Assembly (NCBI GenBank): GCA_937873655.1
Contig: CALMYQ010000013.1
Coordinates: 1 to 45,463 of the forward strand
Length of the DNA: 45,463 bases
Reading direction: 5' to 3'
Origin: an uncultured Lewinella sp.
GTDB taxonomy: Bacteria > Bacteroidota > Bacteroidia > Chitinophagales > Saprospiraceae
Shown here one piece after another: positions 1 through 8,037 of the stretch. The notes beneath the pieces were generated by a model, which did not search any database, had not been told where the DNA came from, and worked only from the letters and a program-made list of their open reading frames with translations. The position numbers and the translations under genes were made by a program. Within the stretch, counting starts at the first letter, position 1; the number at the start of each line of letters is the position of its first letter.

Positions 1-5
1 GATTT

Positions 6-671
6 TCAAATTAAGAAATTCAACTTTGCTGTCCTAATAAAGGGGGGAAGATCACCGATCACCGGGTGGCTTGTGTCAAAAGATTGCATAAATAAAAATA
101 AATTTTCGGAGAGGGATTTGTAAAACCTGGGAATGGAAAATCCAATTAAAGGAAGTGACCATAATTTTTCACTTTTTTCAATCAATACTCCTTTAAGGCT
201 TCCTTCAAAGGTATTTTCAAAAATAACAATGTCATCATTTGATTCATGTATTGGTGCATCCTTGTTCTCCCACTTGTAGAAAGGTTTGCAGCCATTAATC
301 CTTATAATTTCGTACTTATTGATTCTGGGTCTTCGGGAATACGTACCTCCAACGGCAATATTCATACTTAACATTCCTATTTGTGATTCTTCAGTTTCAC
401 AAATAGGGTTCAATTTATTCAATTCAAAGTCAAATTGAAACAATCTATTATCTACACAGAAAAACAATTGATTGTTGAAAACGTAATAATTCATTATGCT
501 ACCTGCGTATCCGGGGTTATTATAAATTGTTTTTAATGAAACAGCATCTTTGATACTAATACCATCTTTTGAAGAAAAACTAATTAGGTAACCCATTATA
601 ACTCCATTAGGCCAATGGCGGTACGAAAAACCTCTAAAATCATTGATGCGGCCGAGCTCTATCCAGTTCAT
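6..671 (-). CDS. Candidate immunity protein of a toxin-immunity pair (unrecognised family)
   Basis: This 221-residue soluble protein has no signal peptide or membrane segment and I do not recognise its family. It is rich in aromatic and beta-forming residues. Its ATG overlaps the TGA of the upstream toxin-like gene as ATGA, so the two are probably translationally coupled. A small cytosolic protein directly downstream of a nuclease-like toxin module is the usual place for a dedicated immunity protein, and that position is the only functional argument I have. The gene is much more AT-rich than the rest of the window, like its toxin partner, which suggests joint acquisition. The stop codon lies at bases 6-8, so the gene is complete. 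Alternative: an unrelated hypothetical protein. Confidence 0.6.
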   Translation of the reverse strand: MNWIELGRINDFRGFSYRHWPNGVIMGYLISFSSKDGISIKDAVSLKTIYNNPGYAGSIMNYYVFNNQLFFCVDNRLFQFDFELNKLNPICETEESQIGMLSMNIAVGGTYSRRPRINKYEIIRINGCKPFYKWENKDAPIHESNDDIVIFENTFEGSLKGVLIEKSEKLWSLPLIGFSIPRFYKSLSENLFLFMQSFDTSHPVIGDLPPFIRTAKLNFLI

Positions 672-1495
672 TTTACTTTAAATATTTGAGAAAACACCAT
701 TTCGATTTGATCAATTACTCTTTCTACAGAGTAGGGTTCAGAATTAACAAATTTTAGAATAGTTTCTTCGTCAAGAACCATACTTTCCAATTCCAATAAC
801 ATAGCATCTTTATCTAATTGTGTAATGCCGTTTGGAAGTTTTCGTCCATCGAAGATCCAGTTAAGATCACTTAGAATATCCGCCTCCTTCAAATCCCTTG
901 CCATTTGTTTAGCAAACTTTCCCGGAGGTAAACTTAAAACAGATTTGAACTCGTACAAAATATTTTCGACTTTCAAGTCTACTCGACCCAAAATTATTTC
1001 CAATTCAAACTCAAGAGTCTTTCCGGCAAATTCGGAAATATTTTCCGTAACATATTTTTGGATCCATCTCGCACCTTCTGCAAAGTTACTGCCCTTCTTC
1101 AAATCGTCAACCAATCTTGAGTAATTTAAAAAATTAGTTCCAGCATTAACCAGAGAATTAAAGCTATCTATAAGATCATCCAAAGCAGCAGCATACGCTC
1201 CGCCCATTTTGTTTCCTCTTAAGGCAAGCATAACCAGGTCTTCACTTAATCCTGGAGACAGGATGTGCTGACCGCCGTTAAAAGCCGGATCCAGCAATTT
1301 CCGGATGGCTGTTCCGAATGTTTTAACATTACAAACCGGAAAACTGGAGATTACCAGGTTCGTCGATAAAATGGGTTGGAACCCAATTATACATTTATTG
1401 TGACCGAACGCCCGAACGCCATCGATAACTTCATCCCCGTATTTGAATAAATATTTACCGGCCCCGCTTGCGATCTGAATTCCATCTCCTATCAA
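668..1495 (-). CDS. Polymorphic-toxin-like C-terminal module with PD-(D/E)XK-type nuclease motif
   Basis: The 275-residue product contains, at about residues 161-185, Glu163/Glu165, then GRVD (Asp173), then YEFKS (Glu182, Lys184). This E...GRxD...ExK spacing is typical of restriction-endonuclease-fold toxin domains in polymorphic toxins. The tail (FAKQMARDLKEA and onward) is helical. There is no ATG: the frame opens after a stop at 1517-1519 and the first usable start is TTG at 1495, which overlaps the stop of the preceding open frame. That suggests either reinitiation or a frameshifted, 5'-truncated larger toxin. The next gene starts within its stop codon and is the likely immunity gene. Composition is AT-rich relative to the window. 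The nuclease call is a motif-level inference; the actual target (DNA or RNA) cannot be read. Confidence 0.55.
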   Translation of the reverse strand: MIGDGIQIASGAGKYLFKYGDEVIDGVRAFGHNKCIIGFQPILSTNLVISSFPVCNVKTFGTAIRKLLDPAFNGGQHILSPGLSEDLVMLALRGNKMGGAYAAALDDLIDSFNSLVNAGTNFLNYSRLVDDLKKGSNFAEGARWIQKYVTENISEFAGKTLEFELEIILGRVDLKVENILYEFKSVLSLPPGKFAKQMARDLKEADILSDLNWIFDGRKLPNGITQLDKDAMLLELESMVLDEETILKFVNSEPYSVERVIDQIEMVFSQIFKVK

Positions 1496-1848
1496 GCAGA
1501 AAGGTTGCCCGCAAACCTATCCAAAGAGAGTTGTTGAAGGCTGAAAAAAGCTTTTTCATAAGGTGTGTTAAATCCTGTAGCCTCTCCATTGAGCAAAATA
1601 TCACCAACGAACGGACCAATAAAACTCCTTCGTCCGCTCCCCGGGGCCGGGTAATATTCCTGGGAAGATGGCACCCTCGTGCCCGCAAATAAAATGTCCT
1701 GGTCGGAGGAAGGATTGTCGTAGATATGGCACCAGAGTCCAGGTGCGAGAAGGGGAAATAGCGGGAGCACCCAACACGTGACAGGCTCATGTGACCACCC
1801 GGCCCAACCCAGCAGGTCGGAAAAAAAGACCGCGAAACTGGCAGCCGC
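1492..1848 (-). pseudogene. Open-frame remnant upstream of the toxin module
   Basis: An open frame runs from a stop at 1849-1851 to a stop at 1492-1494. It has no ATG; the first alternative start is GTG at 1770, giving 92 residues. It ends four bases inside the start of the toxin-like ORF, as a chain broken by a frameshift would. The residues (for example GRRSFIGPFVGDILLNG) look protein-like rather than random, but I do not recognise a family. It could be the decayed end of a larger toxin N-terminal region, or a chance frame. Confidence 0.3.
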
Positions 1849-1870
1849 TCAAATCATTGCCCTGTATTCC

Positions 1871-1913
1871 GTCCTTTGCGCACTTCGTGAAATCCCTTGT
1901 GTTCTTCGTGTTA
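1871..1913. repeat. Degenerate CTTCGTG-like short repeats
   Basis: In the gap between the toxin remnant and the E1 gene, several imperfect 7-8 bp units of the form CTTTGCG, CTTCGTG, CTTGTGT and CTTCGTG follow one another. I see no gene in the surrounding 1849-1986 stretch. The function is unknown and it may be a decayed interspersed repeat. Confidence 0.3.
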
Positions 1914-1986
1914 AAAAACGCCGTCCCGGTAAAAAATGCGGCACATTCTCAAATCTTCGCATCCTCAAATCAACAGATCAACGAAT

Positions 1987-4059
1987 TCAATACCCCAACA
2001 ACTCCCGAATCCCCTTCTCCACCTTCTCCGTCGAAAGGATCATCGCCTTTTCCAGTACCTCGTTCAACGGTATGGCCGGCATGTTTTCCGATCCGATTGT
2101 GCGAACCGGCGCGTCCAGCCATTCAAAACAATGCTCCTGGATTCTGGCGGCAATACTCTGTGCAAAGGTATTGTTCACCGGCTCTTCGGTCACCACCAAT
2201 ACCCGGCCGTGCCGCCTGGCGCTATCGTAAACCAGCGATTCGTCCAGCGGGAAAATTGTACGCAGGTCCAGGACTTCTACCCGGCCGTTAAAGGATTTTG
2301 CAGCATTGAGCGCCCAATGGACTCCCATCCCGTAAGTAACCACCAGCATGGATTCGCCGGCTTTAACCCGGGTTTCCTTCGCCGGCAGCGCAATCGCCGC
2401 TTTACCTAAAGGCAGGATGTAGTCGTCTGCAGGTTCGACGGTTTTTGCAGCACCCGTTCCGGGTACTTTAGACCAGTAGAGTCCCTTATGCTCCAATACG
2501 ACCACCGGATTGGGGTCGTAATAAGCCGCTTTGAGCAAGCCTTTCAGGTCGGCGCCGTTGCTGGGATAGGCGATCTTGATCCCGTGGATATTGGCCAGTA
2601 CCGATTCGACACTGGAGGAATGATAGGGACCGCCGCTGCCGTATGCGCCGATAGGGACCCGCAGCACCATGCTCACCGGCCACTTGCCGTTGGACAGGTA
2701 ATACGAACGGCTCACTTCTGTAAACAATTGGTTCAACCCCGGCCAGATATAATCGGCAAACTGGACCTCTACGATCGGCTTCAATCCGACCGCCGACATG
2801 CCCACCGTACTCCCCACAATGAAGGCCTCCTGAATGGGCGTATTGAACACTCGGTCATCACCGAACTTCTGTGCCAGTGTGGCCGCCTCCCGGAATACGC
2901 CGCCCAACCGGGCGCCCACGTCCTGCCCGTACAACAGGCATTCCGGATGCTGCCGCATCAGCTCCTCGATGGCGTGCAGGGCGCAGTCCACCATAACGGT
3001 CGGCTGACCGTCGACAGGCTTTCTGTTCCCGGATTCCGCTTTGACCGGGGTTTCTGCGAAATCGTACTTGAACAGATCGGCGGGCTCGGGGTCCGCCGCG
3101 GACCTTGCCCGCTTGAAATCGGCTTCCACCTGACGAACGGCCTCCTCCTCCAGTTGATCCAGCGTGCTTTCCGTTATGCCTTCCTCCAACAGCGTTTGCC
3201 GGAAAGCCGGGAACGGATCCCTGGAACGGTGCTCTTCCAGGTCGTCCCGGTACCATTCCTTGCGGACGCCGGAGGTGTGGTGATTGAGCAACGGGACGTC
3301 GGCATGGACCAAAAACGGCCGCCGCTCCTTCCTCATTTTACGGAACACGTTTTGGAAGGTTTTGTACGCATCCGTGAAATCCGTGCCGTCAATGCTGATC
3401 GCTTCGATACCGTGAAAACCCTGAATGAATTCAGCGGCGTGCTGTGCCCGGGTCTCAGCAGCATTGGCGGAGATGTCCCAGCCATTGTCCTGTACCAGAT
3501 AAAGGATGGGCAGCTGTTTTAAAGCAGCCATCTGAAAAGCCTCCGAAACCTCTCCTTCCGTAATAGAGGCATCGCCGAAGGAACAAACGACCACCGGTGC
3601 ATAAGTTTCCACAGGGCGGTCAAGCCCGGTTTTCTCCCGGTACCGGATGCCCATGGCCAGGCCGGTGGTCGGGATCCCTTGCATGCCGGTCGCGGAGCTT
3701 TGGTGGATGATCCCGGGTTTATCCGGATCATTGAGGCTGGGATGGCTGTAGTACGACCGGCCGCCGGAGAACGGATCGTCCCGCTTGGCCAGGAGCTGCA
3801 GCATCAGCTCGTAGGGCTCCATACCTATGCCGAGCAGGATGGCATCATCCCGGTAGTAGGGCGAAACCCAGTCCTGCGGCTTCAATTGCAGGGCCAGGGC
3901 AAGCTGCACGGCTTCATGGCCCCTGCTTGTGGCGTGAACGTATTTGGAAACAAATTTGAAATGGGCTTCGTAAAGGTCGGTCATGGCTTTGGCGGTTGCC
4001 ATTAGCCTGTAGGCCCGCAAAAGCACTGCACGGTCGATATTGGTTTTGGTTCGGTACAT
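1987..4059 (-). CDS. 2-oxoacid dehydrogenase E1 component, fused alpha and beta subunits (probably branched-chain)
   Basis: This is the thiamine-diphosphate-dependent E1 of a 2-oxoacid dehydrogenase complex. It decarboxylates a 2-oxoacid and passes the acyl group to the lipoyl E2. The 690 residues join an alpha-like half (about 1-345) to a beta-like half (about 350-690). The ThDP/Mg motif is GDAS at 162-165 with QDN at 190-192; family members often have GDG, and here the third position is Ala. The phosphorylation-loop-like segment with YYSHPS lies at about 103-108. The beta half shows the usual transketolase pyrimidine domain (GQDVG, then FNTPIQEAFIVG) and a C-terminal domain from about 560. 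It is third in an operon after an enoyl-CoA hydratase family gene, which favours branched-chain (2-oxoisovalerate) rather than pyruvate as substrate, by inference. E2 and E3 are not in the window. Confidence 0.87.
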   Translation of the reverse strand: MYRTKTNIDRAVLLRAYRLMATAKAMTDLYEAHFKFVSKYVHATSRGHEAVQLALALQLKPQDWVSPYYRDDAILLGIGMEPYELMLQLLAKRDDPFSGGRSYYSHPSLNDPDKPGIIHQSSATGMQGIPTTGLAMGIRYREKTGLDRPVETYAPVVVCSFGDASITEGEVSEAFQMAALKQLPILYLVQDNGWDISANAAETRAQHAAEFIQGFHGIEAISIDGTDFTDAYKTFQNVFRKMRKERRPFLVHADVPLLNHHTSGVRKEWYRDDLEEHRSRDPFPAFRQTLLEEGITESTLDQLEEEAVRQVEADFKRARSAADPEPADLFKYDFAETPVKAESGNRKPVDGQPTVMVDCALHAIEELMRQHPECLLYGQDVGARLGGVFREAATLAQKFGDDRVFNTPIQEAFIVGSTVGMSAVGLKPIVEVQFADYIWPGLNQLFTEVSRSYYLSNGKWPVSMVLRVPIGAYGSGGPYHSSSVESVLANIHGIKIAYPSNGADLKGLLKAAYYDPNPVVVLEHKGLYWSKVPGTGAAKTVEPADDYILPLGKAAIALPAKETRVKAGESMLVVTYGMGVHWALNAAKSFNGRVEVLDLRTIFPLDESLVYDSARRHGRVLVVTEEPVNNTFAQSIAARIQEHCFEWLDAPVRTIGSENMPAIPLNEVLEKAMILSTEKVEKGIRELLGY

Positions 4060-4080
4060 TTGGTTAAGGCATCAAACCGG

Positions 4081-4332
4081 CTATTCCGGCAAATCCGGCA
4101 ACCGGTTCAGGTTTTCTATGTATTTGGCCTCATCAAAAGGCTCGTCATTCCGTAAGGTTTCTGCAATAGCCGTAGCCACGCAGGCCGAGATCAGTTTTTT
4201 GCTGTCCTGCAGGCTATATCCCGCTTGCTCAAGGCGTTCCAGGGTCAACCGGGTCTCCGCAGGATCGTCCATGCGCAGTTGATTTTCCACCACTTCCATG
4301 AATTGGGCCTGCAGGATCTCATTGATGGACAT
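4081..4332 (-). CDS. Small conserved hypothetical protein in the E1 operon
   Basis: This is an 83-residue acidic, helical, cytosolic protein without signal or membrane segments. It begins MSINEILQAQFMEVVENQ and ends in an acidic Pro-rich tail. It lies 6 bp after the hydratase gene and 21 bp before the E1 gene on the same strand, so it is very probably co-transcribed. Its function is unknown. A helical protein of this size might act as an adaptor or regulator of the dehydrogenase, but the sequence does not show that. Confidence 0.7.
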   Translation of the reverse strand: MSINEILQAQFMEVVENQLRMDDPAETRLTLERLEQAGYSLQDSKKLISACVATAIAETLRNDEPFDEAKYIENLNRLPDLPE

Positions 4333-4338
4333 TCCGGT

Positions 4339-5112
4339 TCAATTTTTATTCTTGAATGACTCAATTGCCTTCCTCGCAGGTTCGGTCAGGACCAACCGGC
4401 CGCTGACGGCAGCCCGCTCAGCCAGCAGCTCATCCCAGTGGTCGCATCCCTGCCAGAGCATCCGCTTGATCTCAAGCATGGCTTCCGGGCTGTAACCGGA
4501 CAGCGTATCGGCCAAATGGGCCACATAGGCATCCGTTTGCTCCAACGTCTGAAATACTTCGGCAAAAAGGCCGTGCGTTTTGGCCCACTCCGCTGTCCGC
4601 CACTCTCCGGCGTTGATCGCCAATTGGGAAAATGCGGAAAGTCCGAGTTTTCGCTCAACGGCCGGGCCCACAACGAACGGGCCGATCCCGATAGCCAGCT
4701 CGCTCAGTTTGACGGAGGCAAAATGACTGGCAATGCAGTAATCCGTAGCCGCCGCCAAACCGACGCCGCCGCCGATGGCTTTGCCTTGTACCCGGCCGAC
4801 AATCAGCTTCGGGCACTTGCGCATGGCGTTGATCACCCGGGCAAAACCCATGAAAAAGGCCTTACCCTCCTCAAAGGTCCGGATAGCCTGAAGTTCGTCA
4901 AAACTGGCCCCGGCGCAAAAGGTCCGGTCACCTTCACTTTGGAGAACAATTACCCGGGCCAAATCGTTCTGCCCGGCTTCAGTTATTGCCGCTTCGAGTT
5001 GCGCCAGTAAATAACCCGGCATGGCGTTGTGGGCGGGATGGAAAAAGGTAATTGTTGCAATTCCTTTATTCAGAGAAGTGGTGATTTTTCCGGTTCCTGT
5101 TGCTGATGACAT
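4339..5112 (-). CDS. Enoyl-CoA hydratase/isomerase (crotonase) family protein
   Basis: This 257-residue crotonase-fold enzyme acts on CoA thioesters in the cytosol. The oxyanion-hole segments are FCAGASFDEL (65-74) and GKAIGGGVGLA (110-120). The second catalytic Glu of the family is present as Glu138 in KLSELAIG. The first (the GGGxEL position) is Gly118, as happens in several family branches, so the exact reaction cannot be fixed. Candidates are methylglutaconyl-CoA hydratase-like (leucine breakdown) or another acyl-CoA hydratase. It is first in an operon with a small protein and a fused 2-oxoacid dehydrogenase E1, which supports branched-chain acyl-CoA metabolism. A promoter and a TetR-like inverted repeat lie directly upstream. 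Confidence 0.85.
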   Translation of the reverse strand: MSSATGTGKITTSLNKGIATITFFHPAHNAMPGYLLAQLEAAITEAGQNDLARVIVLQSEGDRTFCAGASFDELQAIRTFEEGKAFFMGFARVINAMRKCPKLIVGRVQGKAIGGGVGLAAATDYCIASHFASVKLSELAIGIGPFVVGPAVERKLGLSAFSQLAINAGEWRTAEWAKTHGLFAEVFQTLEQTDAYVAHLADTLSGYSPEAMLEIKRMLWQGCDHWDELLAERAAVSGRLVLTEPARKAIESFKNKN

Positions 5113-5132
5113 GCGAATGAATGTTCGTTCGC
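5113..5132 (-). promoter_or_regulatory. TetR/FadR-like inverted repeat operator
   Basis: The 20 bp directly before the hydratase ATG form an inverted repeat: GCGAATGAAT facing GTTCGTTCGC, matching at 8 of 10 positions per arm. Arms containing GAATGAA or GAACGAA resemble operators of TetR-family fatty-acid and acyl-CoA regulators such as FadR. It sits between the -7 element and the start codon, where a bound repressor would block initiation. No regulator gene is visible nearby. Confidence 0.5.
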
Positions 5133-5139
5133 AAAGGTA
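5132..5139 (-). promoter_or_regulatory. Bacteroidota-type -7 element for the hydratase-E1 operon
   Basis: On the minus strand the octamer TACCTTTG fits the Bacteroidota consensus TAnnTTTG. It lies about 20 bp before the start codon, so the leader would be very short. A clear TTTG -33 element is not seen; a T-run lies about 20 bp upstream. Confidence 0.5.
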
Positions 5140-5262
5140 GTAAAAAGGAATAAAAAACCGGAGCCGACGGCTTAAAGATGGTTGTACCTGCCCTTGCGAG
5201 CCCGGTTCCCGCCGTCAACCCCGGAAGTTCTAAAAAAACCTACTTGATACTACTTGATTGGG

Positions 5263-7632
5263 TTATTGTCCGGATACTTTGATGAACCGGCCGGTATGCA
5301 ACCGGCCTTTTTCATCTGCCAGCCGGACGAAATAAAGTCCTGGGGCTAAAGGCCCTATATCCAATCTCTCAAAGCTTGTCAATTTTTTATTCCAGCGCCC
5401 GGTCACCTTCTGGCCATCAGCGTTGAATACCTCGACCCTGGTTTCTCCGGTTATTTCCAACCCCGAAATATTCAATTCCGCAGTAGCCGGGTTGGGTGCC
5501 AGTACTAGTTCACCGGACCGAACCGGGACGTAGACCCCGGAAACAGGTGAATAACTGTACTTGCCGTCAAAGTCTACCTGCCGGAGCCGGTAGTAATTCA
5601 TGCCGGGCGCCGGCGATTCATCCCAGAGGCTGTACGTCAGGATGCGGTCCGACTCTCCGGCGCCTTTTAGCCGGCCGATCTCCTCAAAGGTCCTGCCGTC
5701 TGTGCTGCTTTCCACCGCCATGAAATCGTTGTTGTGCTCGCTGGCAGTCGACCAGGTCACCAATACCTTTTTCTCTTCCGCCAGGCGGGCCTCAAAAGCG
5801 ATCAGGGTGATGGGCAGTACCGTCTGGTTGGCGTTCAGCGTACCGATTGACTTCGGCACCATCATGTTCCAGTTGAGGTCCTGAGGGCAGGCCCCTTCGC
5901 CTTCCAGCTGCAGAGAAGTCCCTGCTTCGAAAGCGCCGCTCTCAAAGGCGCCGGTTCCATTGGATTGCACGATCAGATCGGAAGTCATTCCGGCAGCGGC
6001 TCCGTCAATTGCCGTGAAGGCATTCCGGTATCCCAGGAATTGCACGACGGTCTGGGTAATGGTATTGTAAAGTGCAATACCCCCTGAGCCGTCGGCCATT
6101 CCTGGAACCGGAAACCACAAGGCTCCGTAACCATTGCCTTCATTGTCAATGCGGTCATACAGAGGCAAAACCAGGTACAATTGCCCTTGGTTCGGGCTGA
6201 TTGTCTCATAAAAAAGCAACTCATAGCCGTCGAGGCTGAAATTTGCGGGTCCTGCGACCTCTACCCCTTCGTCAACGTCCTCGCCGTTATTCTCATAATG
6301 GATCTCGTTGATGAACACCACATCATGACCGCCCAGATCGGGGCAGCCGTCAAACGGTACGGCATCCAGCTCAATACCCGGACTCCAGTTGAAATTCCGC
6401 CGGGCAAAAATCTTGACGAAATACTTCGTCTCGTTGTCCAGTCCGGTGATCGTGACCGTGCCGCCGCTGCCCAGATATGCCGGGAACTCGTCGCCCGGAA
6501 AATCACCGGAAGGATCGGAACCCATCCCGAAAACAGGATTGGCGGCATATTGCCCGCCGTTGCCGGAGGGAACGCCGGTGATCGGGTGCGTCGAAACCAC
6601 CGCCAGTATCTGGTCGAAACAGTCGGGTGTTGTCCAGGACAGGCTGAGTTTTCCGTCAGCGGCAAAACTCAGGGTGTCCTTTACGTCGCCGGGGTGCAGG
6701 CACTGCATGGTTACGTCGAGCAGGCTGGGACCGGCCAGGTTGTAACAATAATCCGTGGAATTATAAGGAAACAAAGTGCAATAGTAGTGCGCACCTTCTT
6801 CCAGGTTTTCAACCGGGATGGTGGTGTTCCAGGGGCCGGCGTAAACCACAAATGCGCTCTCGTTCAAGGCACTGCCGTCGCCAAAAACCGGATCGCCGGT
6901 GTATATTTCCCCGTTGCAGGGTTTGCCGCTCACGGCCTGACCTTTTTGCATGACCACCAGGCAGCCGTCTCCCAGGCCGGAACCCAGATGGAGATCCAGG
7001 GAGTTCAAACCGATATTGACCGCCGAAAGGCTGCCCGCCAACGGGGGAGGTGTACACGCCGCCGTGACCGAACCCAGCAACCGGACGTTCTTCAGGTACC
7101 AGAACCCGTTTCCGGATTCGCTGGCATAGGCGTACCACCGGAAACAAAGCTGATCGGCGTTGCAGCCGCTGACCGGAAGACTGGTCAGGGTATGGGTTCG
7201 CTCGTGCGGATCGTCCGGCACCGCGATGGAATCCAGTCGGGTAGCGGTAACAAACCCGTCGGAAGAATACCAGATTTCGAAAGCCCTGGGGCCGACGCCT
7301 GTACGGCTTTCGGAAAATTCCAGGCCGGTTATATTCACTGTACGGCCTGCATTGGGGATCAGGCAGACCTCCAGGTAATCCTGGGAAGATTTTTCATCAC
7401 CGAGCGACCACCCCCTGGCGCCGCCGCCGTTTGCATTGAACTGCAGACCGCTGACACCGTTTCCGCGTTGGAGAACAGTTGCCGATAAGCCCGTTTGCAC
7501 ATTGACGGCATGGTCTTGGTTGGCATTGTCCAGCGGCCACTTCGCCAGATTCTGACTCTGAACAGGCCGGCTGATCGAAAAAATCAGTAACAGAATGAGG
7601 CCGGCATCTAAAATTGTGCGATTGAATTGCAT
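5263..7632 (-). CDS. Secreted multidomain protein with T9SS type A sorting domain
   Basis: The 789-residue protein begins with a signal peptide (hydrophobic core LILLLIFSIS, cleavage near VQSQ) and ends, at about 710-789, in a typical type IX sorting domain (LAPNPA..., VEVFNADGQKV, LAPGLYFVRL, final basic FIKV). It should be exported across the outer membrane by T9SS and then released or surface-attached. Between these lie a Cys-containing beta-sandwich N-terminal region (about 28-190), two fibronectin III-like repeats (about 195-430), a lamin-tail-like segment starting VFINEIHYENNGED (about 440-590), and the LPITLIAFEA plus TWSTASE beta-domain that often precedes sorting signals in Bacteroidota. 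No catalytic motif is recognised, so adhesion or matrix binding is only a guess. It is transcribed alone. Confidence 0.8.
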   Translation of the reverse strand: MQFNRTILDAGLILLLIFSISRPVQSQNLAKWPLDNANQDHAVNVQTGLSATVLQRGNGVSGLQFNANGGGARGWSLGDEKSSQDYLEVCLIPNAGRTVNITGLEFSESRTGVGPRAFEIWYSSDGFVTATRLDSIAVPDDPHERTHTLTSLPVSGCNADQLCFRWYAYASESGNGFWYLKNVRLLGSVTAACTPPPLAGSLSAVNIGLNSLDLHLGSGLGDGCLVVMQKGQAVSGKPCNGEIYTGDPVFGDGSALNESAFVVYAGPWNTTIPVENLEEGAHYYCTLFPYNSTDYCYNLAGPSLLDVTMQCLHPGDVKDTLSFAADGKLSLSWTTPDCFDQILAVVSTHPITGVPSGNGGQYAANPVFGMGSDPSGDFPGDEFPAYLGSGGTVTITGLDNETKYFVKIFARRNFNWSPGIELDAVPFDGCPDLGGHDVVFINEIHYENNGEDVDEGVEVAGPANFSLDGYELLFYETISPNQGQLYLVLPLYDRIDNEGNGYGALWFPVPGMADGSGGIALYNTITQTVVQFLGYRNAFTAIDGAAAGMTSDLIVQSNGTGAFESGAFEAGTSLQLEGEGACPQDLNWNMMVPKSIGTLNANQTVLPITLIAFEARLAEEKKVLVTWSTASEHNNDFMAVESSTDGRTFEEIGRLKGAGESDRILTYSLWDESPAPGMNYYRLRQVDFDGKYSYSPVSGVYVPVRSGELVLAPNPATAELNISGLEITGETRVEVFNADGQKVTGRWNKKLTSFERLDIGPLAPGLYFVRLADEKGRLHTGRFIKVSGQ

Positions 7633-7860
7633 GTATGTCAGGGATTATAATTCAAAAATCACTTGCGTAAATCTTTAAAGTCGGATCGCTTCCGCCCTGC
7701 AAATCGCACGCAGGGGGATTTCGGTTTGAAAAGGGAAGGCTGACCCGGATTCAGGTCATTTGCACACCACTGATAGCGGCTCGGTTGTAAAGGAAATCTT
7801 AAGAAGTTGCTTTAGTGCTCAACGGCTGGGCTGACAAAGGAGATTGTTCGCTTTTTATAA

Positions 7861-7892
7861 GTAAACGGTCGATTACAATTGGTAAACGGTCG
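7861..7892 (-). promoter_or_regulatory. Direct repeat pair, possible operator
   Basis: The 11-mer GTAAACGGTCG occurs at 7861-7871 and again at 7882-7892. The centre spacing is 21 bp, two helical turns, so two bound proteins would face the same side of the DNA. It lies just downstream of a possible minus-strand -7 element. No regulator is identified. Confidence 0.4.
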
Positions 7893-7975
7893 TTTTTGTG
7901 AGGTAAAGGTAGTTTATTTTAAAAAACATATCAACTTTTTTTTAAAAAAATATTGTTTTGGACCTAAAATGAGGA

Positions 7976-8003
7976 CGCCGGCCGGGATAAACTCCCGCCG
8001 GCG
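7976..8003 (-). terminator. GC-rich hairpin after the beta-barrel gene
   Basis: CGCCGGCCGGGA pairs with TCCCGCCGGCG across a short TAAAC loop, with one bulged base. It begins about 35 bp beyond the stop of the minus-strand beta-barrel gene. The following T-tract on that strand is interrupted, so termination strength is uncertain. Confidence 0.45.
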
Positions 8004-8037
8004 CCTTGAAATTCAACTACTATGGTAATAACTTTTA

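Larger units (their letters stand above)
7633..8037. other. Intergenic region upstream of the T9SS protein gene
   Basis: No gene is visible on either strand in these 405 bp. The stretch holds a GC-rich hairpin behind the beta-barrel gene, an AT-rich run (poly-T/poly-A around 7935-7955), a possible minus-strand -7 element TACCTTTA at 7904-7911, and a pair of 11-bp direct repeats. The leader of the T9SS gene would be over 250 bases if that -7 element is used. Confidence 0.5.

Noticed and set aside
1455..1790. A 111-codon minus-strand frame near the toxin remnant
   Set aside because: It is Arg/Leu-rich and unlike a real protein, and it conflicts with the two better frames that abut at 1492-1495.
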